A stretch of 64,000 nucleotides of DNA from Lysobacterales bacterium (GCA_026005055.1 BPKI01000001.1:744001-808000); one strand, 5' to 3'. Positions 49,805 through 60,496 are shown, counted from the first letter of the stretch. Numbers and translations: made by a program. Notes: generated by a model not told the origin, from the sequence alone.

Positions 49805-50290
49805 ATGCTTCGCATCGGCCTTATCGCCCTCTCGCTGATCGCGCTCTCTGCTACCGAAGCCCGCGAGGTGCCGCGCGAGCGCGGTATCAAGCCGTCGCCG
49901 GCGGAGACGCAAGTCGTTCTCGACTTCGACCGCCTCTTCGCGGTCGGTCCCGCGGGGCTCCTGATCCTCGATCTCGCGGCCGAGACCTATGAGCTCGAGA
50001 CGATCTCGGGTCTTCGCTTCGCCGGTTCCTTGCCCGAGCGCCCGATCGAGAAGAACCTGCGCGCGGCTCTTCCGGGAACGCTGTGGGTGAACCGGGTCGG
50101 TGCCCAGGCCAATCCGGGCGGAGCGATCGCCAACTGCCGCAGCGAGGCGCAGAGCTTGGTCCAGGCGGTCACCCAGGCCGCGGCCACTTGCGCCGCCGCC
50201 CAAGGCAACGCCGAGACCTGCCGCCGCGCCTTCGAGCCGGTGCGGCAAGCGATCGTCGCCCTCGTCCAGTGCCTGCGGCCGCGCGGCTGA
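49805..50290 (+). CDS. small secreted hypothetical protein
   Basis: The protein has 161 residues. Residues 1-19 (LRIGLIALSLIALSATEA) are a signal peptide. The mature part begins with VPRERGIKPSPAETQVVLDF and has a helical C-terminal half with four cysteines (NCRSEAQSL, ATCAAAQ, ETCRRAFEP, QCLRPRG) at helix-like spacing, so probably two disulfides. It has no membrane helix and no known family. It is monocistronic, between the TRAP genes and glmU. Confidence 0.65.
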   Translation: MLRIGLIALSLIALSATEAREVPRERGIKPSPAETQVVLDFDRLFAVGPAGLLILDLAAETYELETISGLRFAGSLPERPIEKNLRAALPGTLWVNRVGAQANPGGAIANCRSEAQSLVQAVTQAAATCAAAQGNAETCRRAFEPVRQAIVALVQCLRPRG

Positions 50291-50323
50291 GGCACCCGCG
50301 GCGGAAGCACGAAGCGATTCTTT

Positions 50324-50340
50324 CCTCGGCCTTGCCGAGG
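50324..50340. repeat. 7-bp hairpin in the gap before glmU
   Basis: CCTCGGC and GCCGAGG are separated by CTT. There is no T run on either strand, so it is not a standard terminator. The remaining 255-nt gap shows no gene. Confidence 0.35.
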
Positions 50341-50507
50341 CCATGGTGACTCTTCGCGAGCAGGGCCGCGACAGGGTTGGGATCTCGTCCGCGTCGCGGT
50401 CGCTTCTTTCTGATCGCGCGCCGCTTGCGGCGAGGGATCGGTTGGGGGCCTCTCTGCGGCCGTCGCGGTCGAGGCGGTTTGTGCTCGGGGCTTCGCTCGA
50501 GAGCGGC

Positions 50508-50513
50508 TAGAAT
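50508..50513 (+). promoter_or_regulatory. -10-like TAGAAT of glmU
   Basis: TAGAAT ends 32 nt before the glmU ATG. No convincing -35 box. Confidence 0.4.
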
Positions 50514-50545
50514 CTCGCGATTCTCCGAAGCGAAACGAGGCGCTC

Positions 50546-51994
50546 ATGCGCGAGAGGCCGCTGCACGTCGTAGTGCTCGCCGCCGGCCAGGGCCGGCGGA
50601 TGCGCTCCGCGCTGCCCAAGCCGCTCCTGCCGCTCGCTGGTCGGCCGCTGTTGCTTCACGTCCTCGAGGCGGCCGAGGCCCTCTCTCCCTCGGCGATCCA
50701 CTTGGTCCACGGCCGGGCCGGGGGGGCGCCTCTTCAGGTGGTCGTGGGCGATCGGCCAGGACTGTTCTGGGTGCTCCAGGACCCCCCGCTCGGCACGGGC
50801 CATGCCGTGCAGGCGGCTTTGCCCTCGATCCCCGGGAACGCGCGGGTACTGGTCTTGCTCGGCGACGTGCCGACGGTCTGGCCCGAGCTCCTCAGGCCTC
50901 TGGTCGAGGCAGAGGACCCGCTCGCCGTCCTGATCGCCCGTCCGGCGGATCCCGGGGGCTATGGGCGTGTGTTGCTCGATGGCGAAGGGCGGGTGCGGGC
51001 GGTGGTCGAGGCGCGCGATGCAGGTCCGGAGGCGCTTGCCAGCCCTTGGGTGAACACCGGCATCATCGCCGCCTCGGCGGGAGAGCTCTCGCGCTGGCTC
51101 ACCCGATTGGAGCCCAGGAATGCGCAAGGCGAGTACTACCTGACGGATGTCTTCGCGATGGCCTGGGCCGAGGGCAGGCCAGCGCGCGCCTTCACCACTG
51201 AGGATCCGATCGCCGGGCTCGGCGTCAACGATGCCGCAGAGCTCGCCAGCCTGGAACGGGCCTGGCAGAGGCGGCAGGCCGAGCATCTGCTTCAACAGGG
51301 CGTGCGCCTGGCGGATCCCTCGCGCTTCGATCTTCGCGGAAGGCTGAAGGCGGGGCGGGACGTTGAGATCGACGTGGACGTCATCCTGGAAGGGGAGGTC
51401 GAGCTTGGCGATGGCGTACGGATCGGCCCGTTTTCCCGGCTGCGCGATTGCCGATTGGCCGCCGGCAGTGAGGTGCTCGCCCACTGCGACCTCGAGGGGG
51501 TGGTAAGCGAGGGGGCGTGTCGGATCGGTCCCTTCGCGCGCTTGCGGCCGGGCACGCGTCTCGCCGCGGCCGTTCAGGTCGGCAACTTCGTCGAGATCAA
51601 GAACAGCGCGCTCGCTGCCGGCGTCAAGGCGAATCATCTGTCCTATCTCGGCGATGCCTCCATCGGGGAGGGCAGCAACATCGGCGCCGGGACCATCACT
51701 TGCAACTACGATGGGCTCAGCAAGCACCGCACCGTGATCGGAGCGCGCGCCTTCGTCGGTTCCAACTGCTCGCTGGTGGCGCCGATCACGATCGGCGAGG
51801 AGGCCACCATCGGGGCGGGGTCGGTGCTCACCAAGGACGCGCCCGCGCACGCGCTGACCTTGGCCCGAGCCCCGCAAAGGAGTATCCCCGGCTGGCGTCG
51901 CGCCGCGCGTCCGCGCCGGAAGCCGCTTGAGCAGCGCGAGCCCCGCAGCGAGAATGCGGAGGCGGGAAAGCTTGGCGATGAGCAATCGGCATGA
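50546..51994 (+). CDS. glmU: bifunctional UDP-GlcNAc pyrophosphorylase / GlcN-1-P acetyltransferase
   Basis: The protein has 482 residues, some 25 more than usual because of an Arg/Glu-rich C-terminal tail. The N-terminal uridyltransferase has [33 protein letters not shown] and [10 protein letters not shown], and the C-terminal left-handed beta-helix acetyltransferase has [35 protein letters not shown] and [12 protein letters not shown]. It makes UDP-GlcNAc for peptidoglycan and LPS. It stands away from the atp operon, where many gammaproteobacteria keep it. The stop overlaps the rppH start by four bases. Confidence 0.95.
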   Translation: MRERPLHVVVLAAGQGRRMRSALPKPLLPLAGRPLLLHVLEAAEALSPSAIHLVHGRAGGAPLQVVVGDRPGLFWVLQDPPLGTGHAVQAALPSIPGNARVLVLLGDVPTVWPELLRPLVEAEDPLAVLIARPADPGGYGRVLLDGEGRVRAVVEARDAGPEALASPWVNTGIIAASAGELSRWLTRLEPRNAQGEYYLTDVFAMAWAEGRPARAFTTEDPIAGLGVNDAAELASLERAWQRRQAEHLLQQGVRLADPSRFDLRGRLKAGRDVEIDVDVILEGEVELGDGVRIGPFSRLRDCRLAAGSEVLAHCDLEGVVSEGACRIGPFARLRPGTRLAAAVQVGNFVEIKNSALAAGVKANHLSYLGDASIGEGSNIGAGTITCNYDGLSKHRTVIGARAFVGSNCSLVAPITIGEEATIGAGSVLTKDAPAHALTLARAPQRSIPGWRRAARPRRKPLEQREPRSENAEAGKLGDEQSA

Positions 51995-52554
51995 TCGATC
52001 CCGACGGCTATCGGCCCAACGTTGGAATCGTCCTGGTGCGCGACGACGCCTCGGTGCTTTGGGCGCGGCGCATCCGCCGCGATGGGTGGCAGTTCCCGCA
52101 AGGTGGAATGCGAAGCGACGAGACTCCGCTCGAGGCGATGTTTCGGGAGCTCGAAGAGGAGCTTGGCCTTCGTCCCGAGCATGTCGAGGTCCTGGGCGCC
52201 ACGCCGGGCTGGCTGCGCTATCGCCTGCCGCCTGCGCTCAGGCGGCGTCGGCAAGGACTTCTGTGCATCGGCCAGAAGCAGGTGTGGTTCCTGATACGGC
52301 TTCTCGCCGGGGAAAGCGCGCTCAGGCTGGATGCGAGCGAGGAGCCTGAGTTCGACGCCTACCGCTGGGTGGACTTCTGGTATCCCCTCGACCACGTCGT
52401 GCCCTTCAAGCGCGGTGTTTACCGGCAGGCACTCGCGATGCTCGCCCCGTTGCTCGGCCGCCTCGGACACGTCGGCGAAGAAGTGGGCCGGCGCATCCCG
52501 CCCGGGTTGATGCGCGGACGGCCCCTCGCGGCGCGCGCAGCGCGGTCCTATTGA
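51991..52554 (+). CDS. rppH: RNA pyrophosphohydrolase (Nudix)
   Basis: The protein has 187 residues. It starts [18 protein letters not shown], as RppH proteins do, and has the full Nudix box [20 protein letters not shown] followed by LGL. It removes pyrophosphate from mRNA 5' ends and starts decay. [20 protein letters not shown] is a further family signature. The tail after 165 is Arg-rich and not conserved. It overlaps glmU by ATGA. Its stop codon lies inside the -35 box of the bfd promoter. Confidence 0.93.
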   Translation: MIDPDGYRPNVGIVLVRDDASVLWARRIRRDGWQFPQGGMRSDETPLEAMFRELEEELGLRPEHVEVLGATPGWLRYRLPPALRRRRQGLLCIGQKQVWFLIRLLAGESALRLDASEEPEFDAYRWVDFWYPLDHVVPFKRGVYRQALAMLAPLLGRLGHVGEEVGRRIPPGLMRGRPLAARAARSY

Positions 52555-52579
52555 CAATCATTCGCATTTTGGATGCACT
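52551..52579 (+). promoter_or_regulatory. bfd promoter with Fur-box-like site
   Basis: TTGACA (52551-52556), a 17-nt spacer and TGCACT (52574-52579) form the promoter. GACAATCATTCGCATT (from 52553) resembles the Fur hexamer array and overlaps the -35 box and spacer, so iron-loaded Fur would block it. This fits the job of Bfd in iron release. Confidence 0.55.
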
Positions 52580-52616
52580 TGAGCGGCCCTGAATCCGCTC
52601 TCGCATTTCCGAGTTC

Positions 52617-52817
52617 GTGTACGTCTGCCTTTGTCATGGTCTGAGCGAGCGCGACATCCGCGCGGCGGTGGCCTGCGGAGCGAGAACGCTCGAAGAAGTC
52701 TCGGCGCTGACCGGTTGCGGGACCTGCTGCGGTTGCTGCCGGGAAATGGCGGCGGCGCTCGTCGCCGACGCCGCCGCAACAGCGATGGCGGAGCCCCGTC
52801 TCGCGCGGGCCGCTTAA
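52617..52817 (+). CDS. bfd: bacterioferritin-associated ferredoxin
   Basis: The protein has 66 residues from GTG. The 2Fe-2S cysteines are Cys4 and Cys6 (MYVCLCHG) with two of the cluster in TGCGTCCGCC (34-41). Bfd gives electrons to bacterioferritin so that stored iron can leave. The C-terminal dozen residues are Ala-rich and variable. It is 93 nt upstream of bfr, which has its own -10 box, so the two can be regulated oppositely by iron. Confidence 0.9.
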   Translation: MYVCLCHGLSERDIRAAVACGARTLEEVSALTGCGTCCGCCREMAAALVADAAATAMAEPRLARAA

Positions 52818-52871
52818 GCGGCAGCGGCGACGCGAGTCCTTTTCATTTCGACCTTCGCCTCGGCTCTCGCG

Positions 52872-52877
52872 TAAAGT
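52872..52877 (+). promoter_or_regulatory. -10-like TAAAGT of bfr
   Basis: TAAAGT ends 33 nt before the bfr ATG, so bfr need not depend on the bfd promoter. Confidence 0.35.
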
Positions 52878-52910
52878 GGCCCTCGTCTAGTCCGTGCGAG
52901 GCGAACCCCG

Positions 52911-53375
<465 letters not shown>

Positions 53376-53395
53376 AGGCGCGGCAGGGATTCGCC

Positions 53396-55837
53396 TCAGC
53401 CGTGTCCGGCCTGGCGAATGCCGAGCAGCGCCTCGAGCTCGGTCGCGGCGCGCCGGAGCTCCCGCGCGAGCTCGGCGATCAGCAGCTGCGGCGCCTTGAG
53501 ATCCCGGCGGCGCGCCCCGTGCTCGATCAGGCGAGCGATTTCGGACACCCGTAGCGCCCCAAGGTTGGCGCTGCTCGACTTGAGCGAGTGGGCCGGGCCG
53601 ACCAGCGCCTCGAGGTCGCCGCGCCCCATTGCCTGCTGCAGCGCGAGGAGGTGCTTGGGCGCATCTTCGAGATAGCTGCGGACCAGCGCCGCGAAGTCGC
53701 CGCGCATCACCTCGCGCAGATCGCGGATGACCTCCGGATCGATCGCCGGCTCGGATGCGGGCGCCGCGGCCGTCGGAACGGGCTCGCGTGTCGCCGTCTC
53801 ACGAGGGGCGGAGGGACCCGGCGCGAGCCTACGGGGCGGCGGCACGGAAGGCGACGCTCGCGACGCTTCGGCCGGGCTTGGCGCCGCGAGCCAATGAGCG
53901 AGGACGCGCGCGAGCTGATCGCGGTCGATCGGCTTGGAGAGGTAGTCATCCATGCCGGCGGCGAGGCATTTCTCGCGATCCCCGAGCATGGCGTTGGCGG
54001 TCATCGCGATGATCGGGAGGCGTTTTCTTCCACCCTGCGCTTCGAGCTGACGCCAACGGCGGGTCGCCTGGTAGCCGTCGAGCACCGGCATCTGGCAATC
54101 CATGAGCACGAGATCGATTCCACCGCGAGCGAGCCGCTCGATCGCTTGCTGACCGTTTTCGGCATGCTCGAAGCCGAGACCGAGACGCTCGAGCAATTTT
54201 TCGGCGACTCGCCGGTTGACCGGGTTGTCCTCCACCAAGAGGACCCGACCCGAAAGTTGTGGAGGCGTGCTCGCCTCGGCCGCCGGAGCGGGCGGCGGGG
54301 GCTGCGGCGCGGATGGCTCGCTGCTCGTCCCGCTCTGCAAGCGGCGGATGGCGGCGAGCAGCTCTGTCTCGTTGGCCTGACGGCTCAGCGAAAGTCCGCG
54401 TTCGATGCGCTTGATTTCCTCATGGATCGGCTCGCTGCCTGAGAGAAACAGCATGCGCAGCCCGTCGAGGTCGGGTATCCGCAGCACGTTGCGCACGAGG
54501 CCCACGGCGGTGGTGCGCAGGGTGGCGAGGTCCACGATCAGCAGATCGAAGCTGCCGCGTTCGCGCAGTGCGGCGTGACGTTTGAGCATCTCGAGGCCGT
54601 CCACGACCGTCCTCGCCTGGCGAAGCTCGATGCCGTGCGGGGTGAGCTGAGACTGTAGGCGCGCCAACAGCCCCTCGTCCTGACTCACCGCGAGGGCGCG
54701 ACGGATGGCAGGCTCGACCGCGTTCTCCCGAGCGAGGTCGCCTGCTGCCTTGAGCAGGGGCAAGCGGAACCAGAAAAGCGAGCCTTTGCCGGGCGTGGAA
54801 TCGAATCCGATCTCCCCGCCCATGAGATCAACCAGGCGTTTGCAGATCGCAAGCCCAAGACCGGTGCCGCCGCGCAGCCGCGTGGTCGAGGCATCCGCCT
54901 GCGAGAAAGGCTTGAACAGTTTCGGCGCGATCTCCGGCGCGATGCCGATTCCGGTGTCGCGGACCTCGAACAGCACCTCGTAGTGGGTCGCGGTCTCCCC
55001 TTTCTTCGATACCGTGACGCTCACCCCTCCGCGATCGGTGAACTTGACCGCGTTGCTCACGAGATTGGTCAAGACTTGCCGCAGCCGGACCGGATCGCCG
55101 CGCATCACGGGGCGCAGCTTCTCATCGAAGCGGTATTCGAGGCGGATGCCCTTGCGCTGGGCATTGCTCTCCATCAGACGCACCACCGAACGGGCGAGCT
55201 CGCGCAGATCGAGGGTGGTGGACTCCAGACTGAGCTGTTTCGCCTCGATCTTCGAATAATCGAGGATGTCGTCCACGATCCGCAGCAGCTCACGCGCCGA
55301 TTCGTGGGCGGTCCGGGCATATTCCTGCTGATCCGGTTTGAGCTCGGTCGAGAGCAGGATCTCGAGCAGGGGGATGATGCCGTTGAGCGGCGTGCGGATT
55401 TCGTGGCTCATCGTGGCCAGGAACTCGTCCTTGGCGAGCATGGCCGCTTCGGCTGCCTGTTTGGCCGCGCGCAGCTCCTGCTCGAGACGGCGAAGCTCCC
55501 GCAGTTCGGCGAGCAAGTTCGCATGTTCCGCTGCGCGTGGCTCGTCTCGGCGGATGCCCGCGGAGCGTGCCGGCGCGGTCTCCGGCGCCGCCCGCCCCTG
55601 CGCTTCCGTCGGCGAGAGCAGCCGCCAGGCTGCGGGCGATGCCGCCAGCAGGAGCAAGGGCATCGCGATCCAACCGAGGCTCCACAGCCCGGGCGCGAGC
55701 GGAAGCAGCAGGGCGAGCGCGGCGCTGGCGAGAAGCGGTGGGCGACGGGCCAGCCGATCGGCGAGCAAGGCGCCGAGGGCGCTCGAGCCGAGCAGCGCCG
55801 TGAACACGGCGAGGCCCTCGCGAGCGAGGAGCAGCAC
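53396..55837 (-). CDS. hybrid sensor histidine kinase (HK-REC-REC-HPt)
   Basis: The protein has 813 residues from the first standard start (GTG 55837). Several membrane helices (about 1-75) are followed by a coil, the HisKA domain with [19 protein letters not shown], and an HATPase ([28 protein letters not shown]). A first receiver-like domain is poorly conserved, and the second is complete ([30 protein letters not shown]). The last part is an HPt domain with the phospho-His in [13 protein letters not shown]. The layout is BarA-like. In the same frame some 70 more hydrophobic residues lie upstream up to about 56056, but without ATG, GTG or TTG. It is probably in an operon with the regulator upstream. 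Confidence 0.88.
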   Translation of the reverse strand: MLLLAREGLAVFTALLGSSALGALLADRLARRPPLLASAALALLLPLAPGLWSLGWIAMPLLLLAASPAAWRLLSPTEAQGRAAPETAPARSAGIRRDEPRAAEHANLLAELRELRRLEQELRAAKQAAEAAMLAKDEFLATMSHEIRTPLNGIIPLLEILLSTELKPDQQEYARTAHESARELLRIVDDILDYSKIEAKQLSLESTTLDLRELARSVVRLMESNAQRKGIRLEYRFDEKLRPVMRGDPVRLRQVLTNLVSNAVKFTDRGGVSVTVSKKGETATHYEVLFEVRDTGIGIAPEIAPKLFKPFSQADASTTRLRGGTGLGLAICKRLVDLMGGEIGFDSTPGKGSLFWFRLPLLKAAGDLARENAVEPAIRRALAVSQDEGLLARLQSQLTPHGIELRQARTVVDGLEMLKRHAALRERGSFDLLIVDLATLRTTAVGLVRNVLRIPDLDGLRMLFLSGSEPIHEEIKRIERGLSLSRQANETELLAAIRRLQSGTSSEPSAPQPPPPAPAAEASTPPQLSGRVLLVEDNPVNRRVAEKLLERLGLGFEHAENGQQAIERLARGGIDLVLMDCQMPVLDGYQATRRWRQLEAQGGRKRLPIIAMTANAMLGDREKCLAAGMDDYLSKPIDRDQLARVLAHWLAAPSPAEASRASPSVPPPRRLAPGPSAPRETATREPVPTAAAPASEPAIDPEVIRDLREVMRGDFAALVRSYLEDAPKHLLALQQAMGRGDLEALVGPAHSLKSSSANLGALRVSEIARLIEHGARRRDLKAPQLLIAELARELRRAATELEALLGIRQAGHG

Positions 55838-56076
55838 GGCGCCGCCCCAGGCCAGCGCGATCAGCAGCGGCAGGAGCTCGGCCTCCAGGTGCTCGCGCCA
55901 TGCGGGCCGCAGGCGCCCCAGGCTCAGGCCGACGAGGGCGAGGGCCGTGGGCGCGAGGGCGAGGGCGAGGCCGCGCGTCGCGGCGGCCTCCGCGTTCGCC
56001 GCGAGGATGGCGATCGCCGCCGTGACCAGGAGCGAGAAGCTGATGATGGGCAGGATACGACCCCCGTGACGAGATC

Positions 56077-58674
56077 TCAGCCGAGATGGTGGAAGTCGAA
56101 GTCCGGCTCGCCGCTGCCGGCGTGGACGAAATGGCCTTGGATGTAATCCACGCCACCCGACCAGGCACGGGCCGCGGCCTCGGCCCCCTCGACCTGCGGC
56201 GCGACGATCTCGAGGCCGAGCTCATGCCCGCGCTCCACGATCTGCTCCAAGGCCTTCCTGGCGGCGGGCGAGTCTTCCGAGACCAAGCGCGGATCGAGGC
56301 GGATCCATGCGGGACGGAAGGCGGCGACGTTTGCGAAGGCACCCTCCGAGCCGTCGAAGCCCGAAACGCAGAAGCGCACCCCCCGGCGGGCCAGATGCTC
56401 CCGGAGGCGTTGCGCGTGCGCCAAGGCCTCGAGGAGGATTTCCTGACGGAGGTCGATGATCAGCCGTTCTCCGGGCACGCCGCGAGTCTCGAGCAGGCTC
56501 TGGATCCACGGTCCATGCTCGGGCCGGGTCAGCGAGGCGCGCGATTGGCTGACGACCAGGGTGATCGGCTGCCCTTGCTGCACCCTTTCCGAGAGCGTGC
56601 GCAGGGCGCGAGCCAGGACCGTCCGGTCGAGATCGGGAAGACGGCCGAGGCGCTCGGCGACCGGCAACAGTTCCGCGGCGGTGCGCAGCCTTCCCTGCTC
56701 GTCCCGGAGCCGCAGCAAGACTTGGTAGATCTGTTCGCCGCGATCGACCACGGGCAGGATCGGCTGATACAGGAAATCGAAGGTGTCGCCCTGGATGGCG
56801 GCTTCGACGGCTTCGGCGAGCGGGTCCCGATCGGCCTCGAGCGGCATGGGCGCAGCCGATGGGCGCACCAGGAAGAGGCGCTCGGGCTGCTCCCGAGCGG
56901 CGCGGGCGGCTCGCTCGGCGGCGGCGAGCAGGGCGCCGGCATCGGCGAAACCGAGGCCGAGCGGGCAGGCGCCGATGTTCACCTCGATCCTCACCGATTG
57001 CCGCTCGAGCTCGAATGGCTGGTTTTGGATCGCGGCGAGCAGCTGGCGGGAGCGCTCGATCAGCGCCTCGGCATTGGCCTCCGGAAAGAAGACCAAGAAA
57101 GCGCGATCGTTGAACCGTGCGCAGAGGGCCTGATCCCCGACCGTGGAGGCGAGCAGGGCGCCGAGCTGACCGGAGAGCGTTTCGAAACCGGAGAGCGTGA
57201 TCCGCTCGCGCAGCCCCGGCGCGTCCTCGATCTCCACGAAGAGCAGACCGCCCGCGGTGGGTTCGGCAGCGAGCACGGCGCTGATGCGATCGATGACGTA
57301 GGGGCGCTGGTAGAGTCCCGTTGCCGGATCGCGTCGAGCGGGATCGCGTTGGGCGCGGCGGCTGACCCTCGCCCTGCGGATGCGGTTGGTCACCGCGGCG
57401 ATGAGGTGCTTCGGCCGGATCGGCTTGGCGAGGAAGTCGTCGCCGCCGGCGTCGAGCGCCGCGAAATGCTTTTCTTCGTCCTGTTCGCCCGAGAGGAAGA
57501 CGATCGGTACGCCGATGAAGCGTTCCCGCTCGCGGATGATCGCCGTGAGCTCCATACCGTCCACGTTGGGCATGTAAAGGTCCATCAGGATCAAATCGGG
57601 CTCGAACTCGTCGAGTACCGCGAGCACCCGCAGGGGATCGGTCTCGGAGCGCGTCTCGAACCCGGCGTTGCGCAGGATCGACTCCGCGAAGAGAGCCTGG
57701 GAGCGATCGTCTTCGACCACCAGCACACGGTAGGCGTCGGCGGGCTCCGTTCGCAGATGCTCGCGCACGTCACCCACCAGCGCTGCGGCGCTGAGGGGCG
57801 GGGCGTGGAAGGCGTCGGCGCCCGCGCGCAAGGCGGCGAGGCGCTGGGTGAGATCGTCTCGCGCTCCGAGGACGACGAACAGGATGCGTGCGCCGCCCCG
57901 CTGCCGGGATTGACGGATGCGCTCCCCCACCGACTGCAGTTCGGCCTCGGCGAGGTTGCCGACGATGGCCACGTCCGGGGTGAGCGCGCTCAAGACCTCG
58001 TTGAACTCCTCCACGCTGTCGAAGCGCTCGACGTCGTGGCCCTCGCGACGCAGGAGCTCGGCGGCGTCGGCGAGCAGCGGATCGCCGGGATCGAGGAGGT
58101 AGATGCGCCGTGCCGAGGGCGCGGGACGCGGCGCCGGGGAGGGTTTTGCCGAGGTGGGTTCCGGCGCGGCCGCTTTTTCCGATGGCGGTGCCGCCGCGGG
58201 TGCGGGAGGCGAGGCGAGGTCGGCGACGCCGAGGCGCCGCCAGTAATAGGGCGGTGCCGGCCGATGCAAGGGACTCAGGACGGTGAAAGGATCCTCGGCT
58301 TTCGCGGCCGATCGCAGCGCTGGACCTTCCTGCGCGCGCATCGCGATCTCGTTCGCGACTTTGGCCAGCCGCTGCACCAGGGCCCCGATGCGCTCTCCCT
58401 GAGCGGCGTCGGGAAGCGCGGTTCCCTCGACGAAGGGTTGCAGCGCAAGCTCAAGGGCATAGAGCGTTTCGCTGGCCTCGAGCGCGCCGTAGCGACCGGC
58501 GGCGCCGGCGAGCGCCTGCGCGTCGCGATGGAGGAGAGAAAGCGCATTGATGTCCCAGCCGACGCTCAGGAGCTGCCGACCGCGCCGCGACATCCGTTCG
58601 ACGCGCGTCGGAAGGTGACGCAGAAAGGCCTGACGCAGCTCGGCCGATTGTTGCTGGGATTCCCCGGCCTGCAT
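56077..58674 (-). CDS. multidomain response regulator with degenerate GGDEF and EAL domains (FimX-like)
   Basis: The protein has 865 residues. Residues 15-100 look like an HPt domain (His49 in [18 protein letters not shown]). A Pro-rich linker follows, then a receiver-like domain without the usual acidic pocket (about 190-300), and a complete REC ([27 protein letters not shown]). GGDEF follows, with its signature replaced by FNDRAF, and then EAL with QVL in place of EAL ([13 protein letters not shown]). YQPILPVV and YIQGHFV still fit a c-di-GMP-binding EAL fold. It is likely a receptor rather than an enzyme, as FimX is in twitching motility. The hybrid kinase downstream is the likely partner. 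Confidence 0.82.
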   Translation of the reverse strand: MQAGESQQQSAELRQAFLRHLPTRVERMSRRGRQLLSVGWDINALSLLHRDAQALAGAAGRYGALEASETLYALELALQPFVEGTALPDAAQGERIGALVQRLAKVANEIAMRAQEGPALRSAAKAEDPFTVLSPLHRPAPPYYWRRLGVADLASPPAPAAAPPSEKAAAPEPTSAKPSPAPRPAPSARRIYLLDPGDPLLADAAELLRREGHDVERFDSVEEFNEVLSALTPDVAIVGNLAEAELQSVGERIRQSRQRGGARILFVVLGARDDLTQRLAALRAGADAFHAPPLSAAALVGDVREHLRTEPADAYRVLVVEDDRSQALFAESILRNAGFETRSETDPLRVLAVLDEFEPDLILMDLYMPNVDGMELTAIIRERERFIGVPIVFLSGEQDEEKHFAALDAGGDDFLAKPIRPKHLIAAVTNRIRRARVSRRAQRDPARRDPATGLYQRPYVIDRISAVLAAEPTAGGLLFVEIEDAPGLRERITLSGFETLSGQLGALLASTVGDQALCARFNDRAFLVFFPEANAEALIERSRQLLAAIQNQPFELERQSVRIEVNIGACPLGLGFADAGALLAAAERAARAAREQPERLFLVRPSAAPMPLEADRDPLAEAVEAAIQGDTFDFLYQPILPVVDRGEQIYQVLLRLRDEQGRLRTAAELLPVAERLGRLPDLDRTVLARALRTLSERVQQGQPITLVVSQSRASLTRPEHGPWIQSLLETRGVPGERLIIDLRQEILLEALAHAQRLREHLARRGVRFCVSGFDGSEGAFANVAAFRPAWIRLDPRLVSEDSPAARKALEQIVERGHELGLEIVAPQVEGAEAAARAWSGGVDYIQGHFVHAGSGEPDFDFHHLG

Positions 58675-58702
58675 GAGCGGAGACGATTGTTACAAAGCGA
58701 TC

Positions 58703-58708
58703 ATCTTA
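58703..58708 (-). promoter_or_regulatory. -10-like TAAGAT of the FimX-like/kinase operon
   Basis: On the minus strand TAAGAT ends 28 nt before the ATG at 58674, in a locally AT-rich patch (58690-58730). Confidence 0.45.
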
Positions 58709-58735
58709 ACCTTTTTACGGCGAAACTTCGTGATC

Positions 58736-59167
58736 TCAGAAGGGTTTGAGCACCACGAGGAGAACGGTCGCGATCAGAACGAGGGCAGGAAGCTCGTTGA
58801 ACCAGCGCAAGAATCGTGCCCCATGCGGTCGTTCTCCGCGGCCGAAGCGGACGCTCAGGCGCGCGCAGTAGAGATGGAAGCCGATCAAAAGTGCGATCAA
58901 GGTGAGTTTGGCGTGCAGCCATCCCTGGGCGAGATAACCCGGGGTCTGCGCCAGCAGGAGGAGCAAGAGGAGGCCGAAGAGCACGGCGAGACTGCCGCCG
59001 ATGTGGGTGATCGCCAACAGCCGACGCTCCATCGTCGCGAAGCGCTGGTGGCTGGTCTCATCGTGCGCCTCGAGGTGATAGATGAACAGGCGCGGCAGGT
59101 AGAAAAGCCCGGCGAACCAGGTCACCACGAAGATGATGTGGAAAGCCTTGAGCCAGAGGATGGCCAT
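58736..59167 (-). CDS. hemJ: protoporphyrinogen oxidase HemJ
   Basis: The protein has 143 residues and four membrane helices. LKAFHIIFVVTWFAGLFYLP with its conserved His, RLFIYHLEAHDE, and the final RWFNELPALVLIATVLLVVL are HemJ signatures. It oxidises protoporphyrinogen IX ahead of HemH in haem synthesis. TACACT (59202-59197) lies 29 nt before the ATG. It ends 61 nt before the start of the FimX-like gene on the same strand, but that gene has its own promoter box. Confidence 0.9.
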   Translation of the reverse strand: MAILWLKAFHIIFVVTWFAGLFYLPRLFIYHLEAHDETSHQRFATMERRLLAITHIGGSLAVLFGLLLLLLLAQTPGYLAQGWLHAKLTLIALLIGFHLYCARLSVRFGRGERPHGARFLRWFNELPALVLIATVLLVVLKPF

Positions 59168-59196
59168 CGGAAGGCGTGGGAAGCGGCGTTGGCCTC

Positions 59197-59202
59197 AGTG
59201 TA
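59197..59202 (-). promoter_or_regulatory. -10-like TACACT of hemJ
   Basis: On the minus strand TACACTG ends 29 nt before the hemJ ATG, as at maeB and gstA. Confidence 0.4.
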
Positions 59203-59274
59203 GCCTTGCCGCACTTCCTTGACGCCGTCTCGACGATGCGCCATAAGTCCCGTCCGCTCTCGTAAAGCTCGCCG

Positions 59275-60006
59275 ATGAGGAGATTCGGAATCGGTCACGG
59301 ATGGATCCTTCAGCGCCATGACCCGCGGCGGCGTCTGCTCATCCGCGGAGGCCTGCTGCTGCTTTGGCTGTTCACCCTCTATCTCGGGGTCGAGGCTGGC
59401 CGACGCTGGTGGCCGGCGGAGGGCGGGGACGTCCAGGAGGAGCTGCGACGGCTTCGGGCTCAGGTGGCCGAACGCGACGAGCGCATCGACCGACTCGAGA
59501 GCCGCTTGCGTCTGGCCGAGCGCGGCGAAGAGATCGCCCGCGGCGCGGTGGCGCGGCTCCAGGGCTTGCTCGCCGAACGCGAGGGGGAGGTCGCGGGACT
59601 GCGCGCCGACCTCGCCTTCTTCGAACGCCTGACCGCCCCCGAAGGCGAACGACGCGGCATGGCCATCCACGGCTTGGTGCTGCGTCCCCGCGGCGGCGAT
59701 CGCTTCCAGGTCCGTTTCGCCTTGGCCCAGAATCTGGAGACGGCACGAGCGGTGCGGGGGCGGGTCTGGCTGGAGGTCGAGGGCATGACCGAACAGCAGC
59801 GTCGGCGCCTGGGCTGGGCCGTGCTCCGGAGGGATCCAAACGCCTCACCGTTGCCCTACGCCTTCCGTTATTTCCAGCAGTTCGAGGAAGATATCGTGCT
59901 CCCGCCGCGTTTCCTCCCCTTGCGTCTGATCGTCCGCTGGTCGCCGGAGGGCGGTCGGGAGGCGGAGGAGAGCTTCGCCTGGGAGAAACTCCTACAGTCG
60001 TCGTGA
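59275..60006 (+). CDS. inner-membrane protein with periplasmic coiled coil (DUF6776-like)
   Basis: The protein has 243 residues. One membrane helix (about 22-40, LIRGGLLLLWLFTLYLGVEA) is followed by a coiled coil (about 50-115, heptads of Leu, Glu and Arg). A beta-rich C-terminal domain has GLVLRPRGGDRFQVRFALAQ and FRYFQQFEEDIVLPPRFLPL. This type of gene is found beside bactofilin genes in related bacteria, as here (10 nt before it), so it may tie the bactofilin scaffold to the envelope. The function is not established. Confidence 0.75.
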   Translation: MRRFGIGHGWILQRHDPRRRLLIRGGLLLLWLFTLYLGVEAGRRWWPAEGGDVQEELRRLRAQVAERDERIDRLESRLRLAERGEEIARGAVARLQGLLAEREGEVAGLRADLAFFERLTAPEGERRGMAIHGLVLRPRGGDRFQVRFALAQNLETARAVRGRVWLEVEGMTEQQRRRLGWAVLRRDPNASPLPYAFRYFQQFEEDIVLPPRFLPLRLIVRWSPEGGREAEESFAWEKLLQSS

Positions 60007-60016
60007 GAGGCTTGTC

Positions 60017-60433
60017 GTGTTCGGAAGTGGCCGAAAGACTCAGAAAGTCGCGCACCACGTGGATACCTGGATCGGTCCGGAGGTGACGATCCGCGGGGAC
60101 GTGCTGTTCTCGGGGGGGCTTCATGTGGAGGGTCGGGTCATCGGCTCGGTGATCGCCGAGCCCGGCAGCGAAAGCGTGCTCACCGTGAGCGAAAGGGGCT
60201 CGATCGAAGGCGAGGTGCGGGTACCGCAGGTCATCATCGATGGCACGCTCAAGGGCGATGTGGTGGCCAGCGAGCGGGTCGAGCTCGCTGCGCGGGCGCG
60301 CATCGAGGGCAACATCTATTACAAAGTCGTGCAGATGGCGGCGGGGGCCACGGTCACCGGACAGCTGGTCCACGGCGCCGAGCCACCCAAGAGCCTGCCG
60401 GCGCCAGAGGGGCTCGCCGCCTCCAAGGCCTGA
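60017..60433 (+). CDS. bactofilin (polymer-forming cytoskeletal protein)
   Basis: The protein has 138 residues from GTG. A short N-terminal tail is followed by a right-handed beta-helix of about six turns: TWIGPEVTIRGDVLFSGGLH, VEGRVIGSVIA, GSIEGEVRVPQVIIDGTLKG, RARIEGNIYY. The C-terminus is Pro/Ala-rich. Bactofilins polymerise without nucleotide and position envelope enzymes. It is the second gene of a unit with the coiled-coil membrane protein. Confidence 0.9.
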   Translation: MFGSGRKTQKVAHHVDTWIGPEVTIRGDVLFSGGLHVEGRVIGSVIAEPGSESVLTVSERGSIEGEVRVPQVIIDGTLKGDVVASERVELAARARIEGNIYYKVVQMAAGATVTGQLVHGAEPPKSLPAPEGLAASKA

Positions 60434-60496
60434 GAGGGCGGGGCGCGAGCCTCGCGCTGGCTTGAAAAGCGTGGGCCCCTGCTTCATGCTGGTCCC

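Noticed and set aside
50324-50340. Hairpin CCTCGGC-CTT-GCCGAGG as a terminator
   Set aside because: No T run on either strand; kept only as a hairpin.
56086-58749. An 887-codon open frame antisense to the FimX-like gene
   Set aside because: Its translation has no domain or signal and mirrors the codon pattern of the real gene. Very high G+C content keeps stop codons rare on the opposite strand.
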